Shown here in pieces: positions 45,783-53,466 of a DNA stretch of 64,000 bases. Position 1 is the first letter of the stretch; each line of letters starts with the position of its first letter. A program made the position numbers and the translations under genes. Source of the stretch: JAAZKI01 sp012799905 (GTDB taxonomy: Bacteria; Verrucomicrobiota; Lentisphaeria; Oligosphaerales; Oligosphaeraceae); NCBI GenBank assembly GCA_050949415.1, contig JBMNFR010000009.1, positions 558,001 through 622,000 of the forward strand. Direction: 5' to 3'. A model generated the notes under the pieces. That model had not been told where the DNA came from and ran no database searches. It saw only the letters and a list, made by a program, of their open reading frames with translations.

Positions 45783-46066
45783 TTTATGTGTCACCCTTCC
45801 AGGGCTCCAAATCTATGCCATCTCTCCCAGGGCTGCGCCGAGCCTGGCGGCCCGGCTTACCCTGGGCTTCTATGTGTCGCCCTCCGGGCTTTTGTCGCTT
45901 TGCGGCTGTTGTGGACGTGGTGGACTGAGTGGACGCTGTGGACGGCGGCTGATGTGCGTCGTACTGGCGGCCCAAAGGGCCAGCAACATAAAAGCCCAGG
46001 GTGAGCGTAGCGAAGCCCTGGGTGAGGCGTATAATAATTTTGAGCCCCGCCAGGGGTGACACATAA
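45783..46066. repeat. About 284-bp near-palindromic element (TTTATGTGTC ends)
   Basis: Starts TTTATGTGTCACCCTTCCAG and ends CAGGGGTGACACATAAG. It is the inverse-orientation relative of 19894-20156: its left half matches the inverse of that element's right half, and the other way round. The centre is different, with GTGGACGTGGTGGACTGAG-type sequence inserted. From 46067 to the DUF2752 gene nothing is recognised. Confidence 0.65.
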
Positions 46067-46344
46067 GCGCTGATTTACAGAAAATCTTTCCCCAAAAACA
46101 AGAAGTTAGCTGATAGTAGTACGTTATCAAGCAGCAAATGTTGTTAAACAGCAGTAGTTATCCTGTCGACGTGAAAAATTCAGGATGTTTGGCTCTGCGG
46201 CTTATGGCCAGTGGAGTGAAAACATGAGCTGCGCCGTCTGAGCAATCAGCAGCCGGGCAGCCAGGGCGCCAACGGGAGCATTGGGTTGTTGCCATCCTGA
46301 AGGCAGGTTGGCAAGCATTCGTCACCAAATTTCGCACCTTAACG

Positions 46345-46809
46345 ATGTCACTGATTCGCGCCAACAAACTTTCCATGACTGAATGCCGGAGCCCATCGTG
46401 CTCCAGACCCCTGGCCTTGATAGCGGTCACCCTGGCAGGACCGGTTGCCTTTCTGATCGCCTGGGGGATCAGCCAACATGTATCCGAGTTGCCGTCGTTT
46501 TGCCCATTCCTGAATTTAACTTCCCTGCCCTGCCCATCCTGCGGCATGACGCGCGCCCTGGCAGCTCTGCTGCATGGCGACTTCGCCGCTGCCATGCGGT
46601 GGCACGCCTTTGCCCCGCTGCTCCTGGTTCTGGCGCTGGCCGCCTGGCTCTGGACCCTGGGCCGCTTGACCGCACAGCCCTTTCTCTCGACATTGCCGCT
46701 TTGGCGACGACGCGTCTGGGTGACCGTGCTAGTCATATTTCTCGCGTACTACTTGCTACGCCTCACCGGCGTCTGCCCTGTTCCCAACGGCTACTTCCCG
46801 TCGCCGTAG
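46345..46809 (+). CDS. DUF2752 membrane protein
   Basis: A 154-residue inner-membrane protein of the DUF2752 family, whose role is unknown. The hallmark CPSCGMTRALAALLHGDF (about residues 63-80) sits after the first membrane segment (LALIAVTLAGPVAFLIAWG), and two further segments follow (LLLVLALAAWLWTLG and VLVIFLAYYLLRL). An ATG at 46375 is a possible alternative start, which would remove the polar N-terminal 10 residues. It has no co-directional neighbour within 380 bp. Confidence 0.83.
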   Translation: MSLIRANKLSMTECRSPSCSRPLALIAVTLAGPVAFLIAWGISQHVSELPSFCPFLNLTSLPCPSCGMTRALAALLHGDFAAAMRWHAFAPLLLVLALAAWLWTLGRLTAQPFLSTLPLWRRRVWVTVLVIFLAYYLLRLTGVCPVPNGYFPSP

Positions 46810-46850
46810 ATTGAGATAAGATCACGCTAGTGCCATCAGCTAAAAATGAC

Positions 46851-46992
46851 GTAATAGGTCAGTCATTGATATTTGCCGCCCACTGCTGTGGGCCTGGTGG
46901 ACAGCGTAATCCAAGCTTACTCTCGCCCCTCGCCCCTTTCCTGAGACCGCTGCACACCGGAACTCCGAGTATCACTCGGTGACCGATTGCAA
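46851..46992. repeat. Short MITE-like repeat
   Basis: A 142-bp member of the family at 7205-7501. Left end GTAATAGGTCAGTCATTGAT, right end GTATCACTCGGTGACCGATT, as imperfect inverted ends. The interior is a hairpin (CCCACTGCTGTGGG), the conserved GGACAGCGTAATCCAAGCTT, and two G-rich heptamers on the minus strand. Nothing else is recognised in the 384-bp gap. Confidence 0.65.
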
Positions 46993-47193
46993 AATAACGA
47001 CCTCGCCTTATTGCATTTCAGAAATAGTGGTTTACAGTACTTTTTGACGCGTGCTATCACGCTCAAAGCTAAAGGCAAATCGTTTTACCGGAAACCACAT
47101 TAACCATGTTACCTGCCTTCTGCCGCCTCGCCCCTGATTCAAACCATTGCCTCGAATGAACCAATTACGGCGTCTAATTTCAAGGAGGTCACG

Positions 47194-47622
47194 ATGTTCT
47201 GTCGAAATTGCGGTCAAGAAGTCCATCCTCAAGCTGTCGCCTGCCCAAACTGCGGCGTGCAGCCCAACGCCGAAAAGAAATTCTGCCCCAATTGCGGCGT
47301 GGCCACCGAACCGAACCAGGCCGCCTGCACCCAGTGCGGCGTCTCCCTGGTCACCAGCACCTCTAGCAACCCCTTCCAAGGCTCCAAAAACAAACTGGTC
47401 GCTGGCCTGCTAGGCATTCTGCTGGGCGGACTGGGCATTCATAAATTCTACCTGGGATACAACAAGGAAGGCATCATCATGCTGGTGATAACCTTGATCA
47501 CCTGCGGATTCGGCGGCAGCATCATCGCCATCATCGGCCTAATCGAAGGCATCATCTATCTGACCAAAACCGACGAGGATTTCGAACAAACCTACGTGAA
47601 AAATCAAAAGCCGTGGTTCTAA
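47194..47622 (+). CDS. Zinc-ribbon TM2-domain protein
   Basis: A 142-residue membrane protein. The N terminus has two zinc ribbons (CRNCGQEVHPQAVACPNCG and CPNCGVATEPNQAACTQCG, residues 3-50), followed by a TM2 domain with two helices: KLVAGLLGILLGGLGIHKFY (about 68-87), YLGYNKEGI, and MLVITLITCGFGGSIIAIIG. The C terminus (EDFEQTYVKNQKPWF) is cytoplasmic. Role of such proteins is unknown. An ideal AAGGAGG ribosome site lies 6 bases before the ATG. A strong intrinsic terminator follows. Confidence 0.9.
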   Translation: MFCRNCGQEVHPQAVACPNCGVQPNAEKKFCPNCGVATEPNQAACTQCGVSLVTSTSSNPFQGSKNKLVAGLLGILLGGLGIHKFYLGYNKEGIIMLVITLITCGFGGSIIAIIGLIEGIIYLTKTDEDFEQTYVKNQKPWF

Positions 47623-47651
47623 TCGCAACGGTACGAACCGAATGAAGACGC

Positions 47652-47689
47652 AAAATCCTGCCGGAGGCACCCCCCGGCGGGATTTTTTC
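47652..47689 (+). terminator. Intrinsic terminator after the TM2 gene
   Basis: AAAATCCTGCCGG and CCGGCGGGATTTTTT form a stem of about 13 bp with one wobble, loop AGGCACCCC, ending in a T-run. It lies 30 bp after the TM2 stop codon. Confidence 0.85.
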
Positions 47690-47821
47690 TTTCCAATGAC
47701 TGCCTGGACATTTTAGTGGACAGACATTTGTTTTCCCGCCATTGATTTTTTGTTCAAGAAAATTCAAATTATACAACTATATTACGTTTTCACCTTTTTC
47801 ACCCTGTGTCCCCCACTTCTT

Positions 47822-48667
47822 ATGTCTTCCATCCAACCATATCGCAGCGGCAACTGGCGTGGCATTATCGACCCGCAATGGCAAGAGCCTCTGTCGGACC
47901 TCGACCAGTGGCTGCGTGACCATCCCGGCGCCAAGGTCGTCGCCAAGAAATCCCGCACTGTCTCGCGTGTGGAAACGCCCAATGGCGTCATCTATGTGAA
48001 AATCATCCATCGCCTGCAAGAAAGAGGCTCAGCTTGGAAAATGCTCTTCGCGGGCATTAAATGGCTCTTCCGCCCGTCCCGCGCTATCGCTACTTTCCAG
48101 ATTACCGACGCCATGCTGGACAAAGGCATCGGCTGCCCCGAACCCATCCTCGCCGCCCGCCGCCGCAAGACCCTCGGCTGGCCGGAAGACGTCTTCATCT
48201 GCCGCGAAGTGCCATACCCGTCCCTTCTTTCACTACTCGATGCTGCCGACAACGCATCTGCCCGCGACGCCATCATCGCTAACGCCGCCCAAGGCATCGC
48301 CGCCCTCCACAACCAGGGTTTCATCCACGGCGATTGCATCCCAGGCAATCTCTGCCTAGCGCCAGACCAGTCCATCTTCTTCCTGGACAATGACCGCACG
48401 TGTCCCATGCCCCCACTGCGAAAGCGCCGCGCCCGCCTGGCCAACGTCGTCCAATTCCTTGCCAGACTGCCTTTGCCCATGCAGCAAAACGACGTCTTTG
48501 CGCTCTTCCTGGAGCGTTACCGGCAAGCCTCCGCCAGAACCTGCCCCATCGGCGCCGACGACATGACTCGGGTAGCCAAAAAACTCCAACGCCGCCTGGC
48601 GCTCCTCGCTGAAAGACGCGCCGAAAAAAACCGCGTCCGGACGCTTGCCGAAAACTCCAGGCAGTAA
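47822..48667 (+). CDS. LPS core kinase-like protein (WaaP/KdkA family), first copy
   Basis: A 281-residue protein-kinase-fold enzyme of the LPS heptose/Kdo kinase group, which phosphorylates core sugars in the cytoplasm. The N lobe contains a VIYVKIIHR lysine (about 60). The catalytic loop is GFIHGDCIPGNLCLAPD (about 182-198; Asp of HGD and Asn of GN) followed by SIFFLDNDRT, the metal-binding Asp as in WaaP. Start at ATG 47822 because the extension to 47750 has only a TTG. Upstream bases show no ribosome site. The neighbours (a second kinase and a WaaG-like transferase) support LPS core assembly. Confidence 0.82.
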   Translation: MSSIQPYRSGNWRGIIDPQWQEPLSDLDQWLRDHPGAKVVAKKSRTVSRVETPNGVIYVKIIHRLQERGSAWKMLFAGIKWLFRPSRAIATFQITDAMLDKGIGCPEPILAARRRKTLGWPEDVFICREVPYPSLLSLLDAADNASARDAIIANAAQGIAALHNQGFIHGDCIPGNLCLAPDQSIFFLDNDRTCPMPPLRKRRARLANVVQFLARLPLPMQQNDVFALFLERYRQASARTCPIGADDMTRVAKKLQRRLALLAERRAEKNRVRTLAENSRQ

Positions 48668-48795
48668 ACCACCTGCTTGTGCAGACCGTCAACTCAGACT
48701 ATATATTACCGCCACAGAACATTTTTCACCGCCCGCACATAACCGCAGCCTGTGCCTATCCCGCGCCAAGCGCTTCCGCGACATTAGACAACACC

Positions 48796-49743
48796 ATGCC
48801 CATATCCCCTGGCCAAACACCCACTATGACAGCCGCAACCGCCAACGTCATCACAGCGTACTCCGGCAAAACCTGGCGGCGCCTGCGCCGAGCCTTGCTC
48901 CGCGGCAGTTCCGACGGCTCCTGCCGGGTGGAAAAACTCCCTGATGGCATCCTGCGTTATACGCCGCAACTACCCCGAGAAGACATCGACAGCATTCTCC
49001 ACGCTGAAGCAAACAAGCTTCCCCAGGCTGACATCAAAGTCGATCACAAACGCATCATCACCAGGGTATGGCTGCGCGACAAATCCTACGTCCTCAAGAC
49101 GTATCGCCATCTGTATCGCTGGCTCGCTGTTTCTCCAGACTGCAAAGGCTGGCTCGGCGCCCACCAACTGGACAACGGCGTGGCCTGTTATGCATGGTTC
49201 CGCAAAAATGACCTCAGCTCGGCGACCATCATCTACGCTGACGCCGGCAATCGAGACCTCTACATATCTAAACAGCACCAGTGCTCCGACGATAGAGCCT
49301 ACTCTCTTTATCACCAAGCCGGAGCTATTATCGCCGCGCTGCACCGCCAAAATATTTTCCACGCTGACACCAAGCCCGGCAATTTCGTCTATATGGACGA
49401 CTCTGCCGTCGCTTCAAGAGTCTATCTGATCGACACTGATGATGTCCGCAGTTACTGGCGTCTCAGTGTCCGTCGGCGAATTAAAAACCTTGCCCAGTTC
49501 ATAGGACTCACTCGCGAGGACGTTCCCATTAATATCTATGTCACTGCGTTCACGGCTCTTCTCAAGGGCTACATGGAGCATTACCCGGTCGCGCCAGCAG
49601 CGTTCCTGGCGTTGCTTCCCGCCATAGACGACGCAATGACTACGCTCTATCCTGAACGCCAATCACGCAACCAAGCTATCCTGAAACTTCTCGCTGAACG
49701 CTTGCAACCCGAATCCAGCGACACCTCAATACATCCCAGCTGA
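48796..49743 (+). CDS. LPS core kinase-like protein (WaaP/KdkA family), second copy
   Basis: A 315-residue second kinase of the same fold, clearly diverged from the first. Candidate ATP Lys in KSYVLKTYRHLYRWLAVSP (about 95). Catalytic loop NIFHADTKPGNFVYMDD (about 189-205) with HAD in place of HGD, then RVYLIDTDDVR with the metal-binding Asp. N-terminal part (WRRLRRALLRGSS) is basic. Start is uncertain: ATG 48796 is the first one that makes a plausible N terminus, 48679 is the frame limit. It is 128 bp from the first kinase gene and 114 bp from the GT4 gene. Confidence 0.75.
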   Translation: MPISPGQTPTMTAATANVITAYSGKTWRRLRRALLRGSSDGSCRVEKLPDGILRYTPQLPREDIDSILHAEANKLPQADIKVDHKRIITRVWLRDKSYVLKTYRHLYRWLAVSPDCKGWLGAHQLDNGVACYAWFRKNDLSSATIIYADAGNRDLYISKQHQCSDDRAYSLYHQAGAIIAALHRQNIFHADTKPGNFVYMDDSAVASRVYLIDTDDVRSYWRLSVRRRIKNLAQFIGLTREDVPINIYVTAFTALLKGYMEHYPVAPAAFLALLPAIDDAMTTLYPERQSRNQAILKLLAERLQPESSDTSIHPS

Positions 49744-49857
49744 TTCTCCTCAACTCATACATGACTTACGCCCGCCACTACCTGGCGCAGTAAAAGCCGT
49801 GGTTTTTTTGAAAAAAGTTCCTAAAGCTGCCAGCGGCTCACCACTCTGAATCATCCC

Positions 49858-50997
49858 ATGCGTCTTGCATTCACTATCTTTAAATACTTCCCACACGGCG
49901 GTGCGCAAAAGGACATGCTGGCTATCGCTAACGCCTGCAAACAGCGCGGACACGACATCACGCTCTTCTGCTATGATTTCCAAGGCGAACAGCCAGAATG
50001 GCTGGAAGTCCGGCTTCTGCCTGCCAGGGGTCTCAGCAACCACCGCCGCGCCCTGCATTTCCAGGAACTCGCCCTAAGCGCCATCGCCGCAGCTCGCTTC
50101 GATGGTGTCATCGGCTTCAGCCGCATGGCCGGTCTGGATGTCTATTTCGCCGCTGATGATTGCCTGGCCGCGCAACTAGCCAAACGCAGCGCCCTTATCC
50201 GCATGCTGCCCCGCGCCCGCACCTTTGCCGCCATGGAAAAAGCAGCCGTCGGCCCGAATGGGGCGAAAACGATTTTAACCCTCACCCTGCGACAAGAAAA
50301 AGACTTCCAGCACTACTACGGCTGCGTTCCTGGGCGCTTTTCCCGCCTGCCGCCCCTGGTGCCCGATGCGTTCCGCGACCTCGACGCCCTGAGGAGCAAG
50401 CGTAAAGCCCTGAGACAAGAGCTTAGAGCTGAGGAAGACGACCTCGTCCTGGTGCAGGTCGCCTCCAGTTACCATACCAAAGGCGTTGACCGCAGCCTGC
50501 GTGCGCTTGCTGCCCTGCCCGATAATTCCCGCCCGCGCCTGTGGCTCATCGGCGCTGAAAAACACCCCGAAAGCATGCAGAGCCTGGCTAGGAATCTCAA
50601 CATTGCTTCCCTCGTGACCTTCTGCGGCGCTCGCAACGACGTCCCTGCCATCCTCGCTGCTGCTGATATCATGGTTCATCCTGCCAGGCGGGAATCCGCC
50701 GGCGCCGTCCTGGTCGAAGCTCTCGCGGCAGGCTTGCCCGTCATCACCAGCGGTGTCTGCGGCTACGCCGAACATGTTGACAACGCTGACGCCGGCGCCG
50801 TCCTGTATGAGCCTTTCCAGCAGCAGGAACTCAATCAGCAGCTCGCATCATTGCTGGCTGACTCACAACGCCGACGCACTTGCGCTAAAAACGCCCGCGC
50901 TTACGCCGAGAGCCGCGACTTCTACGCACGAGCCGACATCGCTGCCAAGACTATCGAACAGGCTATCGCAGCCAAAAATACTGAAAAGCCCCGGTAG
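49858..50997 (+). CDS. Glycosyltransferase family 4 (WaaG-like)
   Basis: A 379-residue GT-B glycosyltransferase resembling WaaG (RfaG), which adds the first outer-core glucose to heptose II. The N terminus is MRLAFTIFKYFPHGGAQKDM, with GFSRMAGLDVYFAADDC in the first half, typical of WaaG. The donor site in the second half holds VQVASSYHTKGVDRSLRALA, GARNDVPAILAAADIMVHPA and RRESAGAVLVEALAAGLPVI with EX7E-type Glu residues. The start lies 9 bases from an undetectable ribosome site, but homology supports it. Located next to two WaaP-like kinases, so an LPS core role is likely. Confidence 0.85.
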   Translation: MRLAFTIFKYFPHGGAQKDMLAIANACKQRGHDITLFCYDFQGEQPEWLEVRLLPARGLSNHRRALHFQELALSAIAAARFDGVIGFSRMAGLDVYFAADDCLAAQLAKRSALIRMLPRARTFAAMEKAAVGPNGAKTILTLTLRQEKDFQHYYGCVPGRFSRLPPLVPDAFRDLDALRSKRKALRQELRAEEDDLVLVQVASSYHTKGVDRSLRALAALPDNSRPRLWLIGAEKHPESMQSLARNLNIASLVTFCGARNDVPAILAAADIMVHPARRESAGAVLVEALAAGLPVITSGVCGYAEHVDNADAGAVLYEPFQQQELNQQLASLLADSQRRRTCAKNARAYAESRDFYARADIAAKTIEQAIAAKNTEKPR

Positions 50998-51054
50998 CAG
51001 GATTCAAAACGCGCTGCTGACCCTATTTTAATTGCTGCGCAACGCCAATCACGC

Positions 51055-52239
51055 TCAGCTTTTCAAAATGGAGCGATGGCGCAATTTTTTTGTCATTTCG
51101 TCCCCTCGACAAAGAATATTCCGCCAAAATGATTTATGCCTATACCATTGAAATAGTTTGTCTATTGGCAGGGCATCAAGGTCATCAAAGAAAGATGTTC
51201 TTCCCCAAGGTCTGGAGAGTTTTTGCAAGGCTCCCCGATTGTATTTTAGGGCTGGTTTAAGCTCCACCTGTCGAAGTTCGCAGTCCCCACCCAAGTTATG
51301 CATCAATTCCTTGCCCTTGTCTGTATGGCAAAGCACAAGAGAAGCCCCGTTGTCATCATCTAAGTCAGGATAGATTTTCCATATTCCCCAGAAGTCTGCC
51401 AGAGTCAAGTCAGCTAAGTGGTTCAGGCTGCGAAACCGGCAGTTGTAGCAACATTCACGCAGGCTGACATCGGCAAGGAAAATACGCAAAAAAGGGTCTT
51501 TCTTGTATGAACATAGATACTGCTGTTCATTTTGGAAATTAATGAGTATAGAATAGTTTTTCCAACCATTTTGTTTGCTTCGAAAAGAGATATCACTAGC
51601 CGGGCTATCAGCTTCCTTTTCTCGCCATTGCAGATACCGTTGCCAAGTGCGGCCAGAAGGCACGCCATGACAAAGGAAATCACAGCAGAACAGTTTCTCT
51701 TTCAGCTTATGGTTAATTCCAAGATACGCATGCAGGCCAGCAACCTGGCAGGGCGTTCCAGCGAAGAGAACAGCACGGCCTGAGCCTAAATCTGATTTGA
51801 TATTAGCGTAGGACCTACCTAAGTCGCTCTGGGTATATTTCGACCCAAACAACGCCTGGCACTCCTGCCACGTCTCACAGCGAGCATGGGAAACCATAAA
51901 ATGCTCATCAAACTGGGCTCCATAGACCGTGCCACCAAGGCTAATTGTATGTCGCGTCAAAAGAGGAAAAACACCACCGGAGGAAGCAGTCTTTCGAATA
52001 TCGTAATCAGAAGCTACAGCAGCAAAGGCCAGTGGAATGTTTTTAGAGGAAATGGAGACAGAGGAAGCATGACATATCGGGCATGATTTTATGCAAAGCT
52101 TGCAGCCATTACAACGGCTTTCGTCAGCTGTAGGCATGAGAAAGCCCTCGCGGTTTTCAACTAAATGCAAGCATTTTTGCGGGCAGGCAAGTTCGCAAGC
52201 TCGACAGCCGACGCAGAGATGGGCAGGTACTGGTATCAT
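51055..52239 (-). CDS. Ferredoxin plus F420-hydrogenase/dehydrogenase beta-subunit-like protein
   Basis: A 394-residue protein of the coenzyme F420 hydrogenase/dehydrogenase beta-subunit family found in polysaccharide gene clusters. N-terminal two-cluster ferredoxin: CVGCRACELACPQKCLHLVE (about 9-28) and CNGCKLCIKSCP (about 43-54). The FrhB-like domain includes KTASSGGVFPLL, VLFAGTPCQVAGLHAYLG, CCDFLCHGVPSG and a four-Cys RECCYNCRF. It probably carries out redox on a sugar or its pyruvyl acceptor; the exact reaction is unknown. It overlaps the pyruvyl transferase gene by 4 bp, so they are translated together. The region looks AT-richer than surrounding DNA. Confidence 0.87.
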   Translation of the reverse strand: MIPVPAHLCVGCRACELACPQKCLHLVENREGFLMPTADESRCNGCKLCIKSCPICHASSVSISSKNIPLAFAAVASDYDIRKTASSGGVFPLLTRHTISLGGTVYGAQFDEHFMVSHARCETWQECQALFGSKYTQSDLGRSYANIKSDLGSGRAVLFAGTPCQVAGLHAYLGINHKLKEKLFCCDFLCHGVPSGRTWQRYLQWREKEADSPASDISFRSKQNGWKNYSILINFQNEQQYLCSYKKDPFLRIFLADVSLRECCYNCRFRSLNHLADLTLADFWGIWKIYPDLDDDNGASLVLCHTDKGKELMHNLGGDCELRQVELKPALKYNRGALQKLSRPWGRTSFFDDLDALPIDKLFQWYRHKSFWRNILCRGDEMTKKLRHRSILKS

Positions 52240-53321
52240 ATATTCGTAGCCAATGCCTGAATTAAAAAAGATAATGATTTTTGACGTTCTAATTCTAATA
52301 GCGCGTGAGCAGCATCAAAATCAATGTGCTTATTGCAAGCTTCAGGACTAATATCATTCGGACACGACACCAATCGTTCTGTAAGATTAAGTCTGCTTAG
52401 CAAAGAAAGGAATCGCGCCGCGCCTCGGCTATGATTAGCAATAGCGATGAAGGGGCGTCGAAACAAGATTGCAAACGCAGTGCCGTGATACGAGTCGGTG
52501 ATGATCAGCTTGGCTGTTTTGAAAGCTGTCAGCCAGTCTTCCATTTGGGGCTGGCACTTTCCATCGGTTGGCTTGATCGAAAAATCACACCGCCCTGAGA
52601 AGTGGTTATGTTGGAACAGCTTATCAATGGCTTGACGTTTTTCCGGTGTGTCGTCAAGAATATAGGTGACGAGGTGATTTTCCGCACCGGAGCCAGGGGC
52701 AATTGACGCGTAATCAGCCGGCTCAAGGAGAAGCGTTGGGTCCAGAACCAGCTGAGCGTGATTAATCTTCAAGTATTGACGGCAAAATTCCTGGCCTTCA
52801 TCTTCTCGCATTGAAATAGCATCAAATTGAGACACGAGTTTACGCAGGCGATAAAACAAAATTTTTCTTGGCAAGCTCCAAACAGCATGTCCAAACGAAA
52901 TCGCGTATGCAATTCGGAGTACGTTTATTGATGAAGTAAAATCCAGCATTGCATAGCGGAGAAAGTGTTGGTGCGTTTGTGATGGCCGCCAAATTTGATC
53001 ACTGCCAGCAATATAAGCACCGAAATTTTCTTTGGAAAGATACTCTGGTTTTACAGGCAGATTTATCGTGTCTGTGAAAGAGATATATTTTTCACAAAAA
53101 CTTCTCAGCGGCGTTGCTTGGTTAGGGAGTCCTTTAGCTTTTTTTGTGAAACAGCGTTGCCACAGTGTTTTATTTGTTTGCGGTGGGGCAATATCAGCGA
53201 GTCGAAGCGTCATCGGAGTATGGCCAAGCTTTTGCAGAACACGTTGCAGCGCGTAGTTTTGCAAAACGCAGCCATAATTTGGACTACGATCAACTGGAAA
53301 AGTGACAATGCCAATTCGCAT
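52236..53321 (-). CDS. Polysaccharide pyruvyl transferase family protein
   Basis: A 361-residue enzyme of the CsaB/WcaK-type pyruvyl transferase family, which adds ketal pyruvate from PEP to exopolysaccharide sugars. The N terminus is MRIGIVTFPVDRSPNYGCVL; then GAYIAGSDQIWRPSQTH, DAISMREDEGQEFCRQYL, LVLDPTLLL, LIITDSYHGTAFAILFRRPF and IAIANHSRGAARFLSLL. The SxRE and SYHG motifs are both present. Start at ATG 53321; the frame runs to 53333. Paired with the Fe-S protein downstream, a combination seen in Bacteroidetes and PVC capsule loci. No other capsule genes flank it here. Confidence 0.9.
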   Translation of the reverse strand: MRIGIVTFPVDRSPNYGCVLQNYALQRVLQKLGHTPMTLRLADIAPPQTNKTLWQRCFTKKAKGLPNQATPLRSFCEKYISFTDTINLPVKPEYLSKENFGAYIAGSDQIWRPSQTHQHFLRYAMLDFTSSINVLRIAYAISFGHAVWSLPRKILFYRLRKLVSQFDAISMREDEGQEFCRQYLKINHAQLVLDPTLLLEPADYASIAPGSGAENHLVTYILDDTPEKRQAIDKLFQHNHFSGRCDFSIKPTDGKCQPQMEDWLTAFKTAKLIITDSYHGTAFAILFRRPFIAIANHSRGAARFLSLLSRLNLTERLVSCPNDISPEACNKHIDFDAAHALLELERQKSLSFLIQALATNI

Positions 53322-53385
53322 ACAAATACTCAAAACTTTTTTGTAGCTTTTTTGCTATTGTGACGTTGGTGTTATGGTAATAAGA

Positions 53386-53465
53386 GGGTTAATGTGCGAA
53401 ATTATGTGACAGAAAGTAAGGCTTGCTTTATGTCGCGGAGCGACAATAGCCCCAACGGGGCATTG
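53386..53465. repeat. Fragment of the dispersed repeat (left end type)
   Basis: GGTTAATGTGCGAAATTATG and the following CAGAAAGTAAGGCTTGC resemble the outer ends of the inverted copies near 54915 and 56920, and are followed by GTCGCGGAGCGAC and GCCCCAACGGGGC hairpins. It lies 2 bp from the stop codon of the AlgE-like gene. Confidence 0.45.
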
Positions 53466-53466
53466 C

